Source: Pseudarthrobacter defluvii | GTDB lineage: Bacteria > Actinomycetota > Actinomycetes > Actinomycetales > Micrococcaceae | DNA length: 64,000 nucleotides | Direction of reading: 5' to 3' | Assembly: GCF_030816725.1 (NCBI RefSeq) | Contig: NZ_JAUSYG010000001.1 | Location: 1-64,000, forward strand | In this document: piece by piece, positions 14,911 through 25,768 of the stretch | How the letters are laid out: each line of letters starts with the position of its first letter | Numbering within the stretch: position 1 is the first letter of the stretch | The notes under the pieces: generated by a model | The model's input: only the letters and a program-made list of their open reading frames with translations | Told to the model about the DNA's origin: nothing | Database searches by the model: none | Made by a program: the position numbers and the translations under genes

Positions 14911-16425
14911 CTACGCCAGCTGCGTGACCTGAAGGCTGGTGACCGTTGCTGTACCGCCGACGGCGAAGACGGAGAGGTCCGTGCTGTTCTCGGCCGGGAA
15001 GATCAGTTCGGTCATGGTGACCTGGCCGCCTTGGGCGAAGACTTCAACGGAGCAGCGGTCAACGAAGATGGTGAGGCTGTAGGAACCGGATGTTGCGCGG
15101 ATGGGGGCTGTGTCGAGGGAGGGGAAGGCTTTATGGAAACCGGTCTGGCCGGACTCCCGCCGGTCAACGAACAGTTTGCCTTCGTCCGGGCGGATGCCAA
15201 CGCGGGTACCGTTGGCGCCGTCTCCCCGCAGGATAAGCCCGAATTCCTCGGCAGTTCCCGAAGTGAGCGTGACGTCGATGCGCTGCACCGTACCGGCCGC
15301 ACCCGCCAGCACCTGTTCGCCGTCGTTAATAGTGGTATCAGCAAGGGAAAAGGGCTCCTGGCCGGCCAATGCGGTCCAGTAGCCTGCGGGGCGCTGGACC
15401 AGGGACAGGCTGCCCTCGATGGTTTGGAGAGACATTTCGCGGGCGAGGCTCATGGGGCTGCGCCAAGGTGTGGTGGGGATGTGGTTGGCGTACTCCCAGT
15501 TGTTCATCCACCCAATCATGAGGCGGCGGTTGTCCGGCGCGTCGCTGAAGGAGACGGCCGCGTAATAGTCCCGGCCCCAGTCCAGCCACTGGTACTCCCT
15601 GCTCAGGTCAGGGTTGTTGAGGCCTGTGGTCACGGTACTCGTGGAGATGAAGGAGGTTCCGTCGAAGTCGCCAACGAAGTATTGCCCGGCTGAGCCGCGG
15701 TTGGGCCCGCCCGGGTTGAGGTTGACGGTCAGGACCCACTTGACGTTGTCCGGGTCGCCGTCCACCGGCAGCGGGAAAAGGTCGGGGCATTCCCAAATGC
15801 CGCCGGTGGCGTTCGCGGGGCCGAAGTCACTGAGGGGTTCCCAGTTCTTCAGGTCGTCGGACTTGTACAGCACCACCTTGAAGTCCCTGGCTTCGACGGC
15901 GACCATCACCCAGTAGCTGCCCGCACCGCCGTCGTACTTAATGACCTTGGGGTCGCGGAAGTTGGCGGATCCCCGGGTGAGTACGGGGTTGTTGGCGTGC
16001 TTTGTCCACGTGTAGCCGCCGTCCAGGCTGTAGGCCAGGGACTGGGCCTGGATCCCCTCGTGCCGTGATCCCGGTTTGAAGGCACTGGTGTAAATGGCCA
16101 CAAGGGGGCCAGCGGAACCGGTGCCGAAGCCGCTGGTGTTGTCCCGGTCATGCACAATGCTGCCGGAGAAGATGTCTTCGTTCTCGTCGCAGTGAATGGC
16201 GACGGGGTGCTCGGTCCAGGTCAGCAGGTCTGTTGATGTGGCATGTCCCCAGGACATGTTTCCCCAGACGTTGCCCAGCGGGTTGTTCTGGTAGTAGAGG
16301 TGGTAGACGCCTTCATGGAAGATCAGCCCGTTGGGGTCGTTGAGCCAAGTGTTCCGGGCTGCGTAGTGAAGGGCGGGTCTGTAAATGTCGGCGGTGGCTG
16401 CTGCATTTGCAGTGAGTGTTTCCAT
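14911..16425 (-). CDS. Glycoside hydrolase family 32 (fructan/sucrose hydrolase)
   Basis: 504 residues. The three GH32 catalytic motifs are intact: nucleophile D30 in WLNDPNG, transition-state stabiliser D158 in FRDPK, and acid/base E212 in WECPD. The C-terminal beta-sandwich typical of the family follows, with an FVDRCSVEVFAQGG element. There is no signal peptide, so it should act in the cytoplasm on imported beta-fructosides (sucrose, or levan/inulin oligosaccharides). It is the last gene of a four-gene operon with an ABC importer, 22 bases after the permease gene. Levanase, inulinase and invertase cannot be told apart by eye. Confidence 0.93.
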   Translation of the reverse strand: METLTANAAATADIYRPALHYAARNTWLNDPNGLIFHEGVYHLYYQNNPLGNVWGNMSWGHATSTDLLTWTEHPVAIHCDENEDIFSGSIVHDRDNTSGFGTGSAGPLVAIYTSAFKPGSRHEGIQAQSLAYSLDGGYTWTKHANNPVLTRGSANFRDPKVIKYDGGAGSYWVMVAVEARDFKVVLYKSDDLKNWEPLSDFGPANATGGIWECPDLFPLPVDGDPDNVKWVLTVNLNPGGPNRGSAGQYFVGDFDGTSFISTSTVTTGLNNPDLSREYQWLDWGRDYYAAVSFSDAPDNRRLMIGWMNNWEYANHIPTTPWRSPMSLAREMSLQTIEGSLSLVQRPAGYWTALAGQEPFSLADTTINDGEQVLAGAAGTVQRIDVTLTSGTAEEFGLILRGDGANGTRVGIRPDEGKLFVDRRESGQTGFHKAFPSLDTAPIRATSGSYSLTIFVDRCSVEVFAQGGQVTMTELIFPAENSTDLSVFAVGGTATVTSLQVTQLA

Positions 16426-16447
16426 CTGGTTCCTTTTGAAGTTTGCG

Positions 16448-17359
16448 TTATTTGCTGGCGCCGGCCGTGAGGCCTTCCCGCAGGGTGCGTTGACCGAAGA
16501 TGAAGACGACCAGTGCCGGCAGCATGGACAGGATCACGCCGGCGAGGACCACCGAGATGCTGCCGGTGCCGAGGTTGCCCTGGAGCGTGACCAGGCCGAG
16601 GGGAAGGGTGAAGTTCTGTTCGCTGATGGTTAGGATCAGTGGCCGGAAAAACTCGTTCCAGTGGAAGTTGAAGGCAAGGATCCCCACGATGGCCATCCCT
16701 GGAACCGCCAGCGGGACGTAGACCGACCGGAAGATCCGCCACGGTCCGGCGCCGTCCAGGGCGGCCGCTTCCGCGAAGTCGTTTGGCAGGCCGAGGAAGT
16801 ACTGGCGCATCAGGAAGGTTCCGAAGGCTGTCGGAATGGCCGGCAGGATCAGGGCCAGCAGGGTGTCCGACAGTCCCATCCCGCGGATCAGCATGAACAC
16901 CGGGACAATGGTGACCTGCACCGGGACCATCATGGTGGCCAGCACCAGCGAGAAGATGGCGTTCTTGCCGCGGAAGTCCAAGCGGGCGAAGGCGTAGCCG
17001 GCCAGCGTGGCCGAAGCCATCTGACCGAAAGCGATCAGCCCAGTCACCAGGGCGCTGTTCAGCACCAGGAGGCCGACGTTGATCTGCTTGAACACCTCCT
17101 GATAGGCGGTGAAGTCCGGGTTGATGGGCAGGAAGGACGGCGGCAGGTTGAAGGATTCCGACGGCGTCCGCAGCGAGGTGGACAGGGTCCACAGGACGGG
17201 GCCGAGGGTCAGCGCGGCGGCCACGGCCAACGCTGCGTACCTGCCGACGGTGCCGGCTGCGGGCAGGCGGCGGACGCGCCGGGGCTTCGGGGTGGCCGGC
17301 GTGTCGGTGGTGGAACCGGAATGCTTGCCGGTCCCGGTCTGCAAAGTCTGGCTGGACAT
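16448..17359 (-). CDS. Carbohydrate ABC transporter permease (MalG type)
   Basis: About 304 residues with six predicted membrane helices and the EAA loop EAAALDGAGPWRIFRSVYVP that contacts the ATPase. The ATG at 17359 is chosen because a GAGG lies about 7 bases upstream; a GTG at 17371 overlapping the previous stop is possible. It partners with the MalF-type permease upstream and the Tat-exported binding protein. No ATPase is encoded in the operon, so a shared MsiK-like ATPase elsewhere probably powers it (inference). Confidence 0.9.
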   Translation of the reverse strand: MSSQTLQTGTGKHSGSTTDTPATPKPRRVRRLPAAGTVGRYAALAVAAALTLGPVLWTLSTSLRTPSESFNLPPSFLPINPDFTAYQEVFKQINVGLLVLNSALVTGLIAFGQMASATLAGYAFARLDFRGKNAIFSLVLATMMVPVQVTIVPVFMLIRGMGLSDTLLALILPAIPTAFGTFLMRQYFLGLPNDFAEAAALDGAGPWRIFRSVYVPLAVPGMAIVGILAFNFHWNEFFRPLILTISEQNFTLPLGLVTLQGNLGTGSISVVLAGVILSMLPALVVFIFGQRTLREGLTAGASK

Positions 17360-17367
17360 GGGGGGCC

Positions 17368-18297
17368 TCACTGGTAGAAGACGAAGCGGCGGCTAAGACG
17401 GAATTGCAGGGCGGTGACGGCAAGGATCAGTACGGTGAGTACCAGGCCTATGGCGGAGGCCTTGCCGAACTCCAGCTGCTGGAAGGCGGATTCGAAGATC
17501 ACCATGACGGCTGTCCGGGTGGAGTCGCCGGGACCGCCGTTGGTCAGGACGTAGGGCTGGTCGAAGACCTGCAGGGCGCTAATGATGGCCATGACAGAGG
17601 CGACGAGCACCGTGGGGCTGATCAGCGGAAGAGTCACGTTGCTGAACTGTTTCCAGCCTGTGGCGCCATCCAGGTTCGCTGCTTCGTGGAGTTCTTTCGG
17701 GATGTTGGTGAGGGCGCCGAGGAAGAGCAGGAAAGAGAACCCGAAGTTCTGCCAGACATAGACCAGGACAACGACGGCGGCGGACGCCGTGGGGCTTGTC
17801 AGCCAGGGCACGGCAGGAATCCCCACGAGCGACAGGAGCCAGTTCACCACGCCGAACTGTTCGTTGAACATGTACCGCATGAAAATGGACACCGAGGCGG
17901 CGGACAGGACCAAGGGAAAGAAGAACGTGGAGCGGAGGAACACCCTCAGCCAGGACGGCATCCTGGCCTGCAGCATGGAAGCCAGCCCAAGGGCGATCCC
18001 CAGCTGAAGGATTACCGCGACAACGACGAACACGATGGTGTTCAGGAAGGACACGCGGACGGTGGGGTCCTGTGCCAGGACGGCGAAGTTGTCCAAACCG
18101 ACGAACTGCGGTGCTGAGATGATGTCCCAGCGGAAAAAGGCCAGGACCAGCGAGGCGATGATCGGCAGGAAGGTGAAAAGGGCCATCCCCAGCACGGTGG
18201 GAGCAAGGAAGATCCTCGCCAGCCAACGCTCCACGAAGGAGCGGTGCACGGCAGGTGGTTTCACCGTCTGGCGTGGAACGGTGGAAGTGGTGGTCAT
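17368..18297 (-). CDS. Carbohydrate ABC transporter permease (MalF/UgpA type)
   Basis: 309 residues, six or seven hydrophobic helices, with the EAA loop HEAANLDGATGWKQFSNVTLP. Conserved features of sugar permeases are present (VFDQPYVLTNGGPGDSTRT). It overlaps the binding-protein gene by four bases (ATGA), so translation is coupled. With its partner it should form the membrane channel for import of fructo-oligosaccharides, inferred from the adjacent GH32 gene. Confidence 0.92.
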   Translation of the reverse strand: MTTTSTVPRQTVKPPAVHRSFVERWLARIFLAPTVLGMALFTFLPIIASLVLAFFRWDIISAPQFVGLDNFAVLAQDPTVRVSFLNTIVFVVVAVILQLGIALGLASMLQARMPSWLRVFLRSTFFFPLVLSAASVSIFMRYMFNEQFGVVNWLLSLVGIPAVPWLTSPTASAAVVVLVYVWQNFGFSFLLFLGALTNIPKELHEAANLDGATGWKQFSNVTLPLISPTVLVASVMAIISALQVFDQPYVLTNGGPGDSTRTAVMVIFESAFQQLEFGKASAIGLVLTVLILAVTALQFRLSRRFVFYQ

Positions 18298-19751
18298 GAT
18301 TTCCTCCTCAGAGCCAGTTCGAGGTCGCGCTGCAGGGCGCCCATCGCGGTCCGTACATCGGCGGAGCTGCCGCTGACAGCGGTGGAGACGTTTTTCATCA
18401 GGGCAGTTTCGACGGCGGCCTGCTGCGGCGGGGCGGGGATCGGGCCGGAGGTGGGAAACTTGTCCAAGGTGTCGTAAAAGACTTTCCAGTGCCGTGGTCC
18501 GGTGGCGGAGTAAAAGGACTCGTTCACCATCGAACGGCGGGTGGGTGTGGTGTTCGGTTTGGGAATGGCCAACTGCATCGCTTCGCGGCTGGAGCAGAAC
18601 TTAACCCATTCCCACGCTGCGTCCTTGTCTTTCGCCGTGCGCATGATCGCGTAGCCGGCAGCGCCGAACTGATGCCGCTGGGTCCGCCAGCGCGGGAAGA
18701 ACTGTACGTCGAACTGGTCGGCGGTCATCCCGGCTTCATGCAGGCCCTGGGCCCAGTAGCCGCCTGCCGGCGTGGTGCCGATGCGGTTGTTGCCGAACAG
18801 GCCCACCAGGGCGTTTCCGCCGCCGGATTCGGGACGCACGCCCAGTCCTTCGGCTACCAGTTCGCGCAGATAGTCGAAGGTCTCGATCACGCGGCCATCC
18901 TCGGCGTTGGGACCCAGCCACTGATATCCGCCGCCGCGCGTGGCCCGGGCAGGGTCGTTGGGGTAGAAGCTGTCCCAAAGCCAGTCCCCTCCGGGAGCCT
19001 TCGTTTCGGACAGGAAGCTGGTGTCATTGGCGTAGAGCCACGGCACAACTCCGCCAAACAGCCGGTTGGTCCAGTAGTAGGGGGTGAAGTCCGCCGGGCG
19101 GGCCTTGCGGAGGGCCCTCAAGGTGGCGGTGAAGTCATCCTTCGTCCAGTCGTCCTTTGGCCGGTCAAGCCCGGCCTGGGCGAAGGTAGTGGTATTCAGG
19201 TACATGTTCGCCGCGTTCCAGTCCAGTGGAAGCTGGTACAGGCTTCCCTGGTACATGAAGGCTTCCAGCAGGCTGGGATGAACGTCGTCAAAGTAATCGC
19301 TCATCTGGGCAGCGTCCCGGCGGACGTAACTGTCCAGAGGCTCGGCGAGCTTGTCGGCGAACAGTTGGGCGCCCTCGGTGGCGACGTAGACGACATCCGG
19401 GGGCGTCCCCGCAGCCACCATGGTCAGGATCTTGGAAAAGAAGTCCTTCCAGTCCGCGCCTTGGATGGCCTGCAGCTGCACCGGGATGTCGGGGTGGGCG
19501 GCGGTGAAGGCCTGGATCAGGCCTTGGCGGCCCGCGGCGTCGGCTGCCGTCCCCAGGATGGCGATGTTCAAGGCCTTGCTGCCGCGGCCCGGGATGTCGG
19601 CGCCGGTCAGTCGGGGCCAGGCCCCCACGGTGGCTCCGGCAAGAGCGAGTCCGCCCAGGCCCAGCATGGACCGGCGGGTGAGTTGTGAAAGCTTGCTGGA
19701 CTGCAGCGGATGCGAGGGGGCTTGTTGCCCCGGTGTCTTTTCAGACGTCAT
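18294..19751 (-). CDS. Extracellular sugar-binding protein with Tat signal
   Basis: 485 residues, family 1 solute-binding protein of ABC importers. The N-terminus carries a twin-arginine motif (TRRSMLGL, RR at 26-27) followed by a hydrophobic stretch, so export by the Tat route is likely. There is no lipobox cysteine after it, which is unusual for a Gram-positive binding protein; anchoring is then unexplained. It is the first gene of the operon, preceded by a GGAGGAG ribosome site at 19758-19764 and by the LacI-type operators. Confidence 0.9.
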   Translation of the reverse strand: MTSEKTPGQQAPSHPLQSSKLSQLTRRSMLGLGGLALAGATVGAWPRLTGADIPGRGSKALNIAILGTAADAAGRQGLIQAFTAAHPDIPVQLQAIQGADWKDFFSKILTMVAAGTPPDVVYVATEGAQLFADKLAEPLDSYVRRDAAQMSDYFDDVHPSLLEAFMYQGSLYQLPLDWNAANMYLNTTTFAQAGLDRPKDDWTKDDFTATLRALRKARPADFTPYYWTNRLFGGVVPWLYANDTSFLSETKAPGGDWLWDSFYPNDPARATRGGGYQWLGPNAEDGRVIETFDYLRELVAEGLGVRPESGGGNALVGLFGNNRIGTTPAGGYWAQGLHEAGMTADQFDVQFFPRWRTQRHQFGAAGYAIMRTAKDKDAAWEWVKFCSSREAMQLAIPKPNTTPTRRSMVNESFYSATGPRHWKVFYDTLDKFPTSGPIPAPPQQAAVETALMKNVSTAVSGSSADVRTAMGALQRDLELALRRKS

Positions 19752-19764
19752 TGTCGGCTCCTCC

Positions 19765-19809
19765 TAACACGTGTTAAGTAGATTAGGAGCTGGACCTAAC
19801 ACGTGTCAA
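19765..19809 (-). promoter_or_regulatory. Promoter and twin LacI-type operators of the fructan operon
   Basis: Two palindromes, TAACACGTGTTA (19765-19776) and TAACACGTGTCA (19797-19808), have centres 32 bp apart, about three helical turns. On the minus strand a -35 TTGACA (19804-19809) overlaps the upstream operator and a -10 TAATCT (19780-19785) lies 18 bp away. The second operator lies just downstream of the -10, close to the expected transcription start. Bound regulator would block RNA polymerase at both ends of the promoter. Confidence 0.85.
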
Positions 19810-19880
19810 GCATTACTTTTACCCGGCTACACGGCGAGAAGAACGCCTAGAAAAAGGGGAGCCAGGATCGTGCCGTCAGC

Positions 19881-20924
19881 TCAGGAAGCAGGGGGAGCGC
19901 CTGTAGATGCCCGCTCGATGATCCGGCAAGGAACCAGGATCGTTTCGCCCTCGGGCGTCTCTTCCGCCGGCGCTTTACCTTCAACCTCATCCAGGAGCAT
20001 GGACATGGCCATTGCGCCGATTTCGGCGTGCGGAAGTGCCACGGTAGTGAGGGCCGGAACAAGGTTGCCGGCCACATGCTGCTGATCGTCGTAGCCAACA
20101 ACGGACAGATCCTGGGGCACGCGCAGTCCTGCGGCCGCGGCGTACAACAAGACGCCAGTGGCCACCCTGTCGTTGGCGCATACGATCGCCGTTGGCCGGT
20201 CTTCATCGCCCAGTACGACGGAAGCGGCCCGGTAGCCCTCGTCGATGTCCCAGCCGGTCGGATGGACGCGCTGTTGGTCCCGGCCTATTCCCGCTGCTTC
20301 CATCGCTTCGCGGTAACCCTGTTCGCGCTGGGGAGCGGCAGGGGAGCTGAGGGTCCCGGTCAACAACGTGATGCGGCGGTGGCCCAGGTCCAGCAACAGC
20401 TGTGCGGCGGCGCGCCCGCCGTCGACCTCTGCGGGTATGACGGAGCGGAGCGGGGAGGCGGCATCAGTGCAATTGGCAAGTATCGCCGGCAAGGTGCGCA
20501 TCGTTAGCGGGGTGGTAACGTCGCGCAGGCTGCCGGTGGCGTACATGATGCCGTCCACCTGCCGGTGCACGAGTTGCTGTGCCGCAGTGCTTTCGCGGGA
20601 CACGTCATGCTCCGTGTCCACAACAAGGACCATGTAGCCGCGGGCAAGGGCCGCGCGTGAGGCGCCGCTGATCAGCCGGCCGGCGAAGGGACTGGTGACG
20701 ATGTCATCCGTGATGACCCCGATGGTGGACGTCTGTTGGTTGCGCAGGCTCAGGGCAACAGAGTTGGGCGTGTAATCGAGTTCCGCCGCAGCACGGAGCA
20801 CGCGCTCCTGTCGTTCGGCCGTGACGTTGCCGTGCGCCCTGCCATTAAGCACCAGCGATACAGCACTGCGGGACACTCCCGCGCGCTTTGCCACATCCAG
20901 TGCTGTCGCCTTACGTTTGGCCAT
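19881..20924 (-). CDS. LacI-family transcriptional repressor
   Basis: About 347 residues. An N-terminal helix-turn-helix of LacI type (TALDVAKRAGVSRSAVSLVLNG) is followed by the hinge helix region and a periplasmic-binding-protein-like effector domain (residues 60-345). The start at 20924 is preferred over the ATG two codons upstream, because AAGGGG then sits 6 bases before the start. It is encoded just upstream of, and on the same strand as, the fructan operon, whose promoter carries matching palindromes. The likely inducer is a fructose-containing sugar (inference). A related half-matched palindrome upstream suggests autoregulation. Confidence 0.92.
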   Translation of the reverse strand: MAKRKATALDVAKRAGVSRSAVSLVLNGRAHGNVTAERQERVLRAAAELDYTPNSVALSLRNQQTSTIGVITDDIVTSPFAGRLISGASRAALARGYMVLVVDTEHDVSRESTAAQQLVHRQVDGIMYATGSLRDVTTPLTMRTLPAILANCTDAASPLRSVIPAEVDGGRAAAQLLLDLGHRRITLLTGTLSSPAAPQREQGYREAMEAAGIGRDQQRVHPTGWDIDEGYRAASVVLGDEDRPTAIVCANDRVATGVLLYAAAAGLRVPQDLSVVGYDDQQHVAGNLVPALTTVALPHAEIGAMAMSMLLDEVEGKAPAEETPEGETILVPCRIIERASTGAPPAS

Positions 20925-20956
20925 GCTCATCCCCTTGCCTTTCGGACCAGCTTAGC

Positions 20957-20968
20957 TAACTCGTGTGA
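20957..20968 (-). promoter_or_regulatory. Possible autoregulatory operator of the LacI-family gene
   Basis: TAACTCGTGTGA differs at two of twelve positions from the operator TAACACGTGTCA at 19797-19808. It lies 33 bases upstream of the regulator's chosen start. No clear promoter hexamers accompany it. Confidence 0.45.
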
Positions 20969-21097
20969 GGTGCAGTCACGGTCAAGTGGTGCCGGGTGCT
21001 TCCGCAGGGAGGAAGCGCCGGGATAAAGGCTCTGGCGGTGCAAAGCGGGGCGAACTATGCTCTCACGCATCACCCCCGCGCACTGTGAAGGGAAACA

Positions 21098-21523
21098 ATG
21101 ATGAAACTGAGCCACATTCCCCTCCGCCTGGCCACCGGAGCCTTCATATTGAACGCCGGCTACAGCAAGCGGAAGCTGGACAAGGACAGCGCCGCACATA
21201 TGCAAGGCATGGGTGCCAAGGTGTACCCGCAGGTGGCCCGGGTGGAGCCGGAAACGTTTGGAAAGCTGCTCAGCTACGCCGAGATGACCTTGGGGGCAGC
21301 ACTCCTGGCGCCGTTCGTGCCCAGCCGGCTGGCGGGGCTGGGGCTTGGCCTCTTCTCCGGATCCCTTCTGACTATGTACCGGAGAATCCCGGAAATGACG
21401 CTGGAGGACGGGATCCGGCCCAGCCAGCAAGGCACCGTGGTGGCAAAGGACGTCTGGATGTTCGGAATCGCCCTCGCGTTGATCCTGGACCGGAACCGCA
21501 CAAAGAGCCCCGCCCGCGTCTGA
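21098..21523 (+). CDS. Small DoxX-like membrane protein, function unknown
   Basis: 141 residues with hydrophobic segments at about 7-20, 60-90 and 118-132 and a GKLLSYAEMTLGAALLAPF segment reminiscent of DoxX-like proteins. A GAAGGG ribosome site precedes the tandem ATGATG start. It stands alone between the LacI regulator (opposite strand) and a decayed gene. Assignment to DoxX is tentative. Confidence 0.65.
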   Translation: MMKLSHIPLRLATGAFILNAGYSKRKLDKDSAAHMQGMGAKVYPQVARVEPETFGKLLSYAEMTLGAALLAPFVPSRLAGLGLGLFSGSLLTMYRRIPEMTLEDGIRPSQQGTVVAKDVWMFGIALALILDRNRTKSPARV

Positions 21524-21615
21524 GAGGGTGGGAGCAGGACGCATTCCATGCGCCTTCCATGGGCCCGAACTTACCAGTTGGTGGTGCCTGAAGGTCTGTA
21601 CCAGCTGCCGGTTCG

Positions 21616-22019
21616 TCAGCTGTTTTGTTCCAGGGCTGCTGCCAGGACGGCTTCGTCGTCCACCTGGTCCGGGGCCGTTACCCGCACATGCAGCCTGAAA
21701 GGTCGTCCGGCCTGGTCTTGATCATTTCGATCCGGCCCGTGGCTGGGGCGTCGAGCCGCAGGGAAACGAAGCCTTTCCGCAACTGGATATGAACACCAGG
21801 GGTGGACGTGCCCAGCCGAGGATGGCCTCGGCAACCCGACGCAAATGCGGGTGGGCGCCGTATTGCCCCTCGATGAGCTGGTCCGCGTCCTGCAGCATGA
21901 AGTCCGGGTACCCGAACATTTCCCAGGACACCGCCTACTGCGGGTAGCCCGTAACCCCCGAAGCCGTCCCGCATCCAATTGCGGAGTCCCCGGTCGTTAA
22001 GCATATTGGGGGTGCCCAT
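21616..22019 (-). pseudogene. Frameshifted small gene, unrecognised
   Basis: Three minus-strand frames hold consecutive coding-like pieces of one protein. It starts MGTPNMLNDRGLRNWMRDG, shifts to SWEMFGYPDFMLQDADQL, returns to the first frame for GVHIQLRKGFVSLRLDAPA, then shifts again to end with VRVTAPDQVDDEAVLAAAL. At least three indels separate them. The intact protein would be about 130 residues. I do not recognise the family. It is either a real pseudogene or a stretch of poor sequence, like several loci that follow. Confidence 0.5.
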
Positions 22020-22173
22020 GACGTTGACCGGGCCTCATTCCCTGCATATAGTTCAGGCAATAAACTAACAAGGGGCCGTGGGGACTGAGCAGTGAAGCTG
22101 CGGCGCCGCCACCTGAAGCTGCCCGGTACCTACCCACCCTGTACCAGCACAGCAGTACCACCTAGGAGACATC

Positions 22174-23990
<1,817 letters not shown>

Positions 23991-24036
23991 GCTGCCTCAC
24001 TAGATACGGGAACCCCCCGAGAGTAAAGGAACTATC

Positions 24037-24348
24037 ATGACCATCATCGTCACAGCAGTATTCACACCCAAGGACGGCGTCCGCGACCAGGTTGTCGCCG
24101 CCCTTGAGCCTGCAATCGCCGAGGTCCACGAAGAACCCGGGTGCCTTCTGTATGCCATCCACGACGCGCCGAACGGCCAGATTGTGATGATCGAGAAATG
24201 GGAGAGCACGGAGTTGCTCGACGCACACGGCGTCGGGGACGCCGTGAAGCGGCTGAACGTCTCACTCGAAGGACTCCTGGCGGAACCCGTCGAGGTCACC
24301 CGCCTGACCCCCATCCCCGCCGGCACCGCACATCAGGGCGCCCTGTAA
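24037..24348 (+). CDS. Putative quinol monooxygenase (ABM domain, YgiN-like)
   Basis: 103 residues, a single antibiotic-biosynthesis-monooxygenase fold. Typical features are the start IIVTAVFTPKDG, the EPGCLLYAIHDA core and EKWESTELLDAH. Relatives are cofactor-less dimers acting on quinols or related aromatics. An AAAGGA site precedes the ATG. It is intact, 46 bases after the frameshifted aldo/keto reductase. Confidence 0.85.
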   Translation: MTIIVTAVFTPKDGVRDQVVAALEPAIAEVHEEPGCLLYAIHDAPNGQIVMIEKWESTELLDAHGVGDAVKRLNVSLEGLLAEPVEVTRLTPIPAGTAHQGAL

Positions 24349-24649
24349 TGCCCTAGGTCACCGTGGTGATGGGCGTCTAATTGCAGGCAAGTCCGTTCAT
24401 TTTTTTGCGCATCCGGAGACTGTTGCAGCGATCAGCAGCGGTCTGTTTTGTCACCAGGGCTCTGCAGCGTCGCGGAAAGGGTCGATGGCGGCGACGAAGC
24501 GAGTGCCGTCATCGATCCTTCCATCGGGGGTTCCTTTTTGAAGTCGGGAGCAGCGGGGTATAGGTTTCCAGGCCCAACCGGGAGGTACAGGCTCACCCCA
24601 GATGTCAGTTAAACGTCTGCTGCAGCTCCTGTGAACCGTCGCGGTGCGG
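24349..24649. other. Intergenic region, nothing recognised
   Basis: About 300 bases between two convergent genes. The only open frame (24381-24563) is Arg-rich without a ribosome site and looks spurious. No tRNA, terminator hairpin of note or repeat was found. Confidence 0.6.
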
Positions 24650-25768
24650 CTACTTCCAGTAAGCGTCGACGCACTGCATTGGATCTCCGGTGTTGTAGCC
24701 CAGCTTCAGGGCGGCTTCCCGCTGTGGTGACGTGGGATGTGATGATCCTGGCTGAGTTGCCCCGATAGCGTTGAGAGCCGCTACACCCTCCTCGAAATCT
24801 CCTGGTTCAAGGGTTCCGTCATAGTAGGCGGTGTTCATCCAGACCCCTGCGAAGCAGTCGGCGATCGCTTCTGTGTTGGATCCCGTGAAATTCTGCACTT
24901 CCCCCGGATAGTATTTTTCCCACTGAATGGCCAACTCATCCTGCACGCTGTGCCCGTATTCATGGGCGACAGTGATGGCGGCGGCAAAATCACCGGCTTG
25001 CTTGCTCTTCCGGCCCAACACCTCACCGGACCACATCCGCTGAAGGGTTTTTACCGGGAGAATGATCAATCCGTCCTCTGAAGTGCCCCTTAGATCGACG
25101 TACGGATCGGACGGGCAGTAGAAGGCGTTTGGATAGTCATGCGGTACTGAGGCCGGATCCCCTTTGCAGTTCGAGACATACGGCGCTTCGTCCTGCTGGA
25201 TGATTTTGTAGTAGACCTGTGGTGGTTCGAAGTCATTTTGGACAAACCATCCGGTCCACATCGTATGCAGCTTAGTGATAATCCACTCCACGTAACTCGT
25301 CACGGTATAGGGGTAGGCCGTTTCGGTTACTTCGCTTTGTGGCGGTGCGGCCCCCAGTGGAGCCTTATCCACTGTCTCCAGACAGCCTCGGGCTTCTGAC
25401 TGCAGGCAGGAATCGGAGGAGAATTCGGGCACCCCCTCACCGGGTCCATCGTTGTCTGAAAAGGCCTCAGCTGTCGGTGTTGCCTGGACAGTTGCCTTGA
25501 TGGGTTTCCCTTCCGCGCTTGCCCGCGAGCTCCTGGTACTGCCCGGCTCAGTCTGCTCAAAAGTGGGAAACGCCTCTGTGGCCACAGTGCTCGGGGCTTG
25601 AGCCGGGGCTGTGGGCTCCGAGATGCTAGGTACCATTTCCGGGGTGGAAGTAACGACCGGAGTGGACGTTACTTCCCCACCGCGCACGGACGGCGGGCTG
25701 CACCCACCTGCGCAGACGGCCGCGGCTGTCAGGAATAGGAGTAAAGATGGCTTTCTGTGTCCGAGCAT
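24650..25768 (-). CDS. Neutral zinc metallopeptidase lipoprotein (YpfJ family)
   Basis: About 372 residues. A lipoprotein signal (LLLFLTAAAVCAGGC, Cys 23) is followed by a Ser/Thr/Pro-rich linker of about 100 residues, then the peptidase domain with the zinc motif HEYGH (AITVAHEYGHSVQDEL) and the downstream EAIADCFAGVW third-ligand region. It should be anchored on the outer face of the membrane. ATG at 25768 is chosen because AGGTGG lies just upstream; the GTG codons at 25777 and 25774 are alternatives. The substrate is unknown. Confidence 0.88.
   Translation of the reverse strand: MLGHRKPSLLLFLTAAAVCAGGCSPPSVRGGEVTSTPVVTSTPEMVPSISEPTAPAQAPSTVATEAFPTFEQTEPGSTRSSRASAEGKPIKATVQATPTAEAFSDNDGPGEGVPEFSSDSCLQSEARGCLETVDKAPLGAAPPQSEVTETAYPYTVTSYVEWIITKLHTMWTGWFVQNDFEPPQVYYKIIQQDEAPYVSNCKGDPASVPHDYPNAFYCPSDPYVDLRGTSEDGLIILPVKTLQRMWSGEVLGRKSKQAGDFAAAITVAHEYGHSVQDELAIQWEKYYPGEVQNFTGSNTEAIADCFAGVWMNTAYYDGTLEPGDFEEGVAALNAIGATQPGSSHPTSPQREAALKLGYNTGDPMQCVDAYWK

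Noticed and set aside
17404..18117. 237-codon frame antisense to the MalF-type permease
   Set aside because: Gly/Asp/Glu/His-rich translation is the mirror of hydrophobic membrane codons; the permease on the other strand is clearly real.
24381..24563. 60-codon Arg-rich frame
   Set aside because: No ribosome site, biased composition, and it lies between convergent genes.
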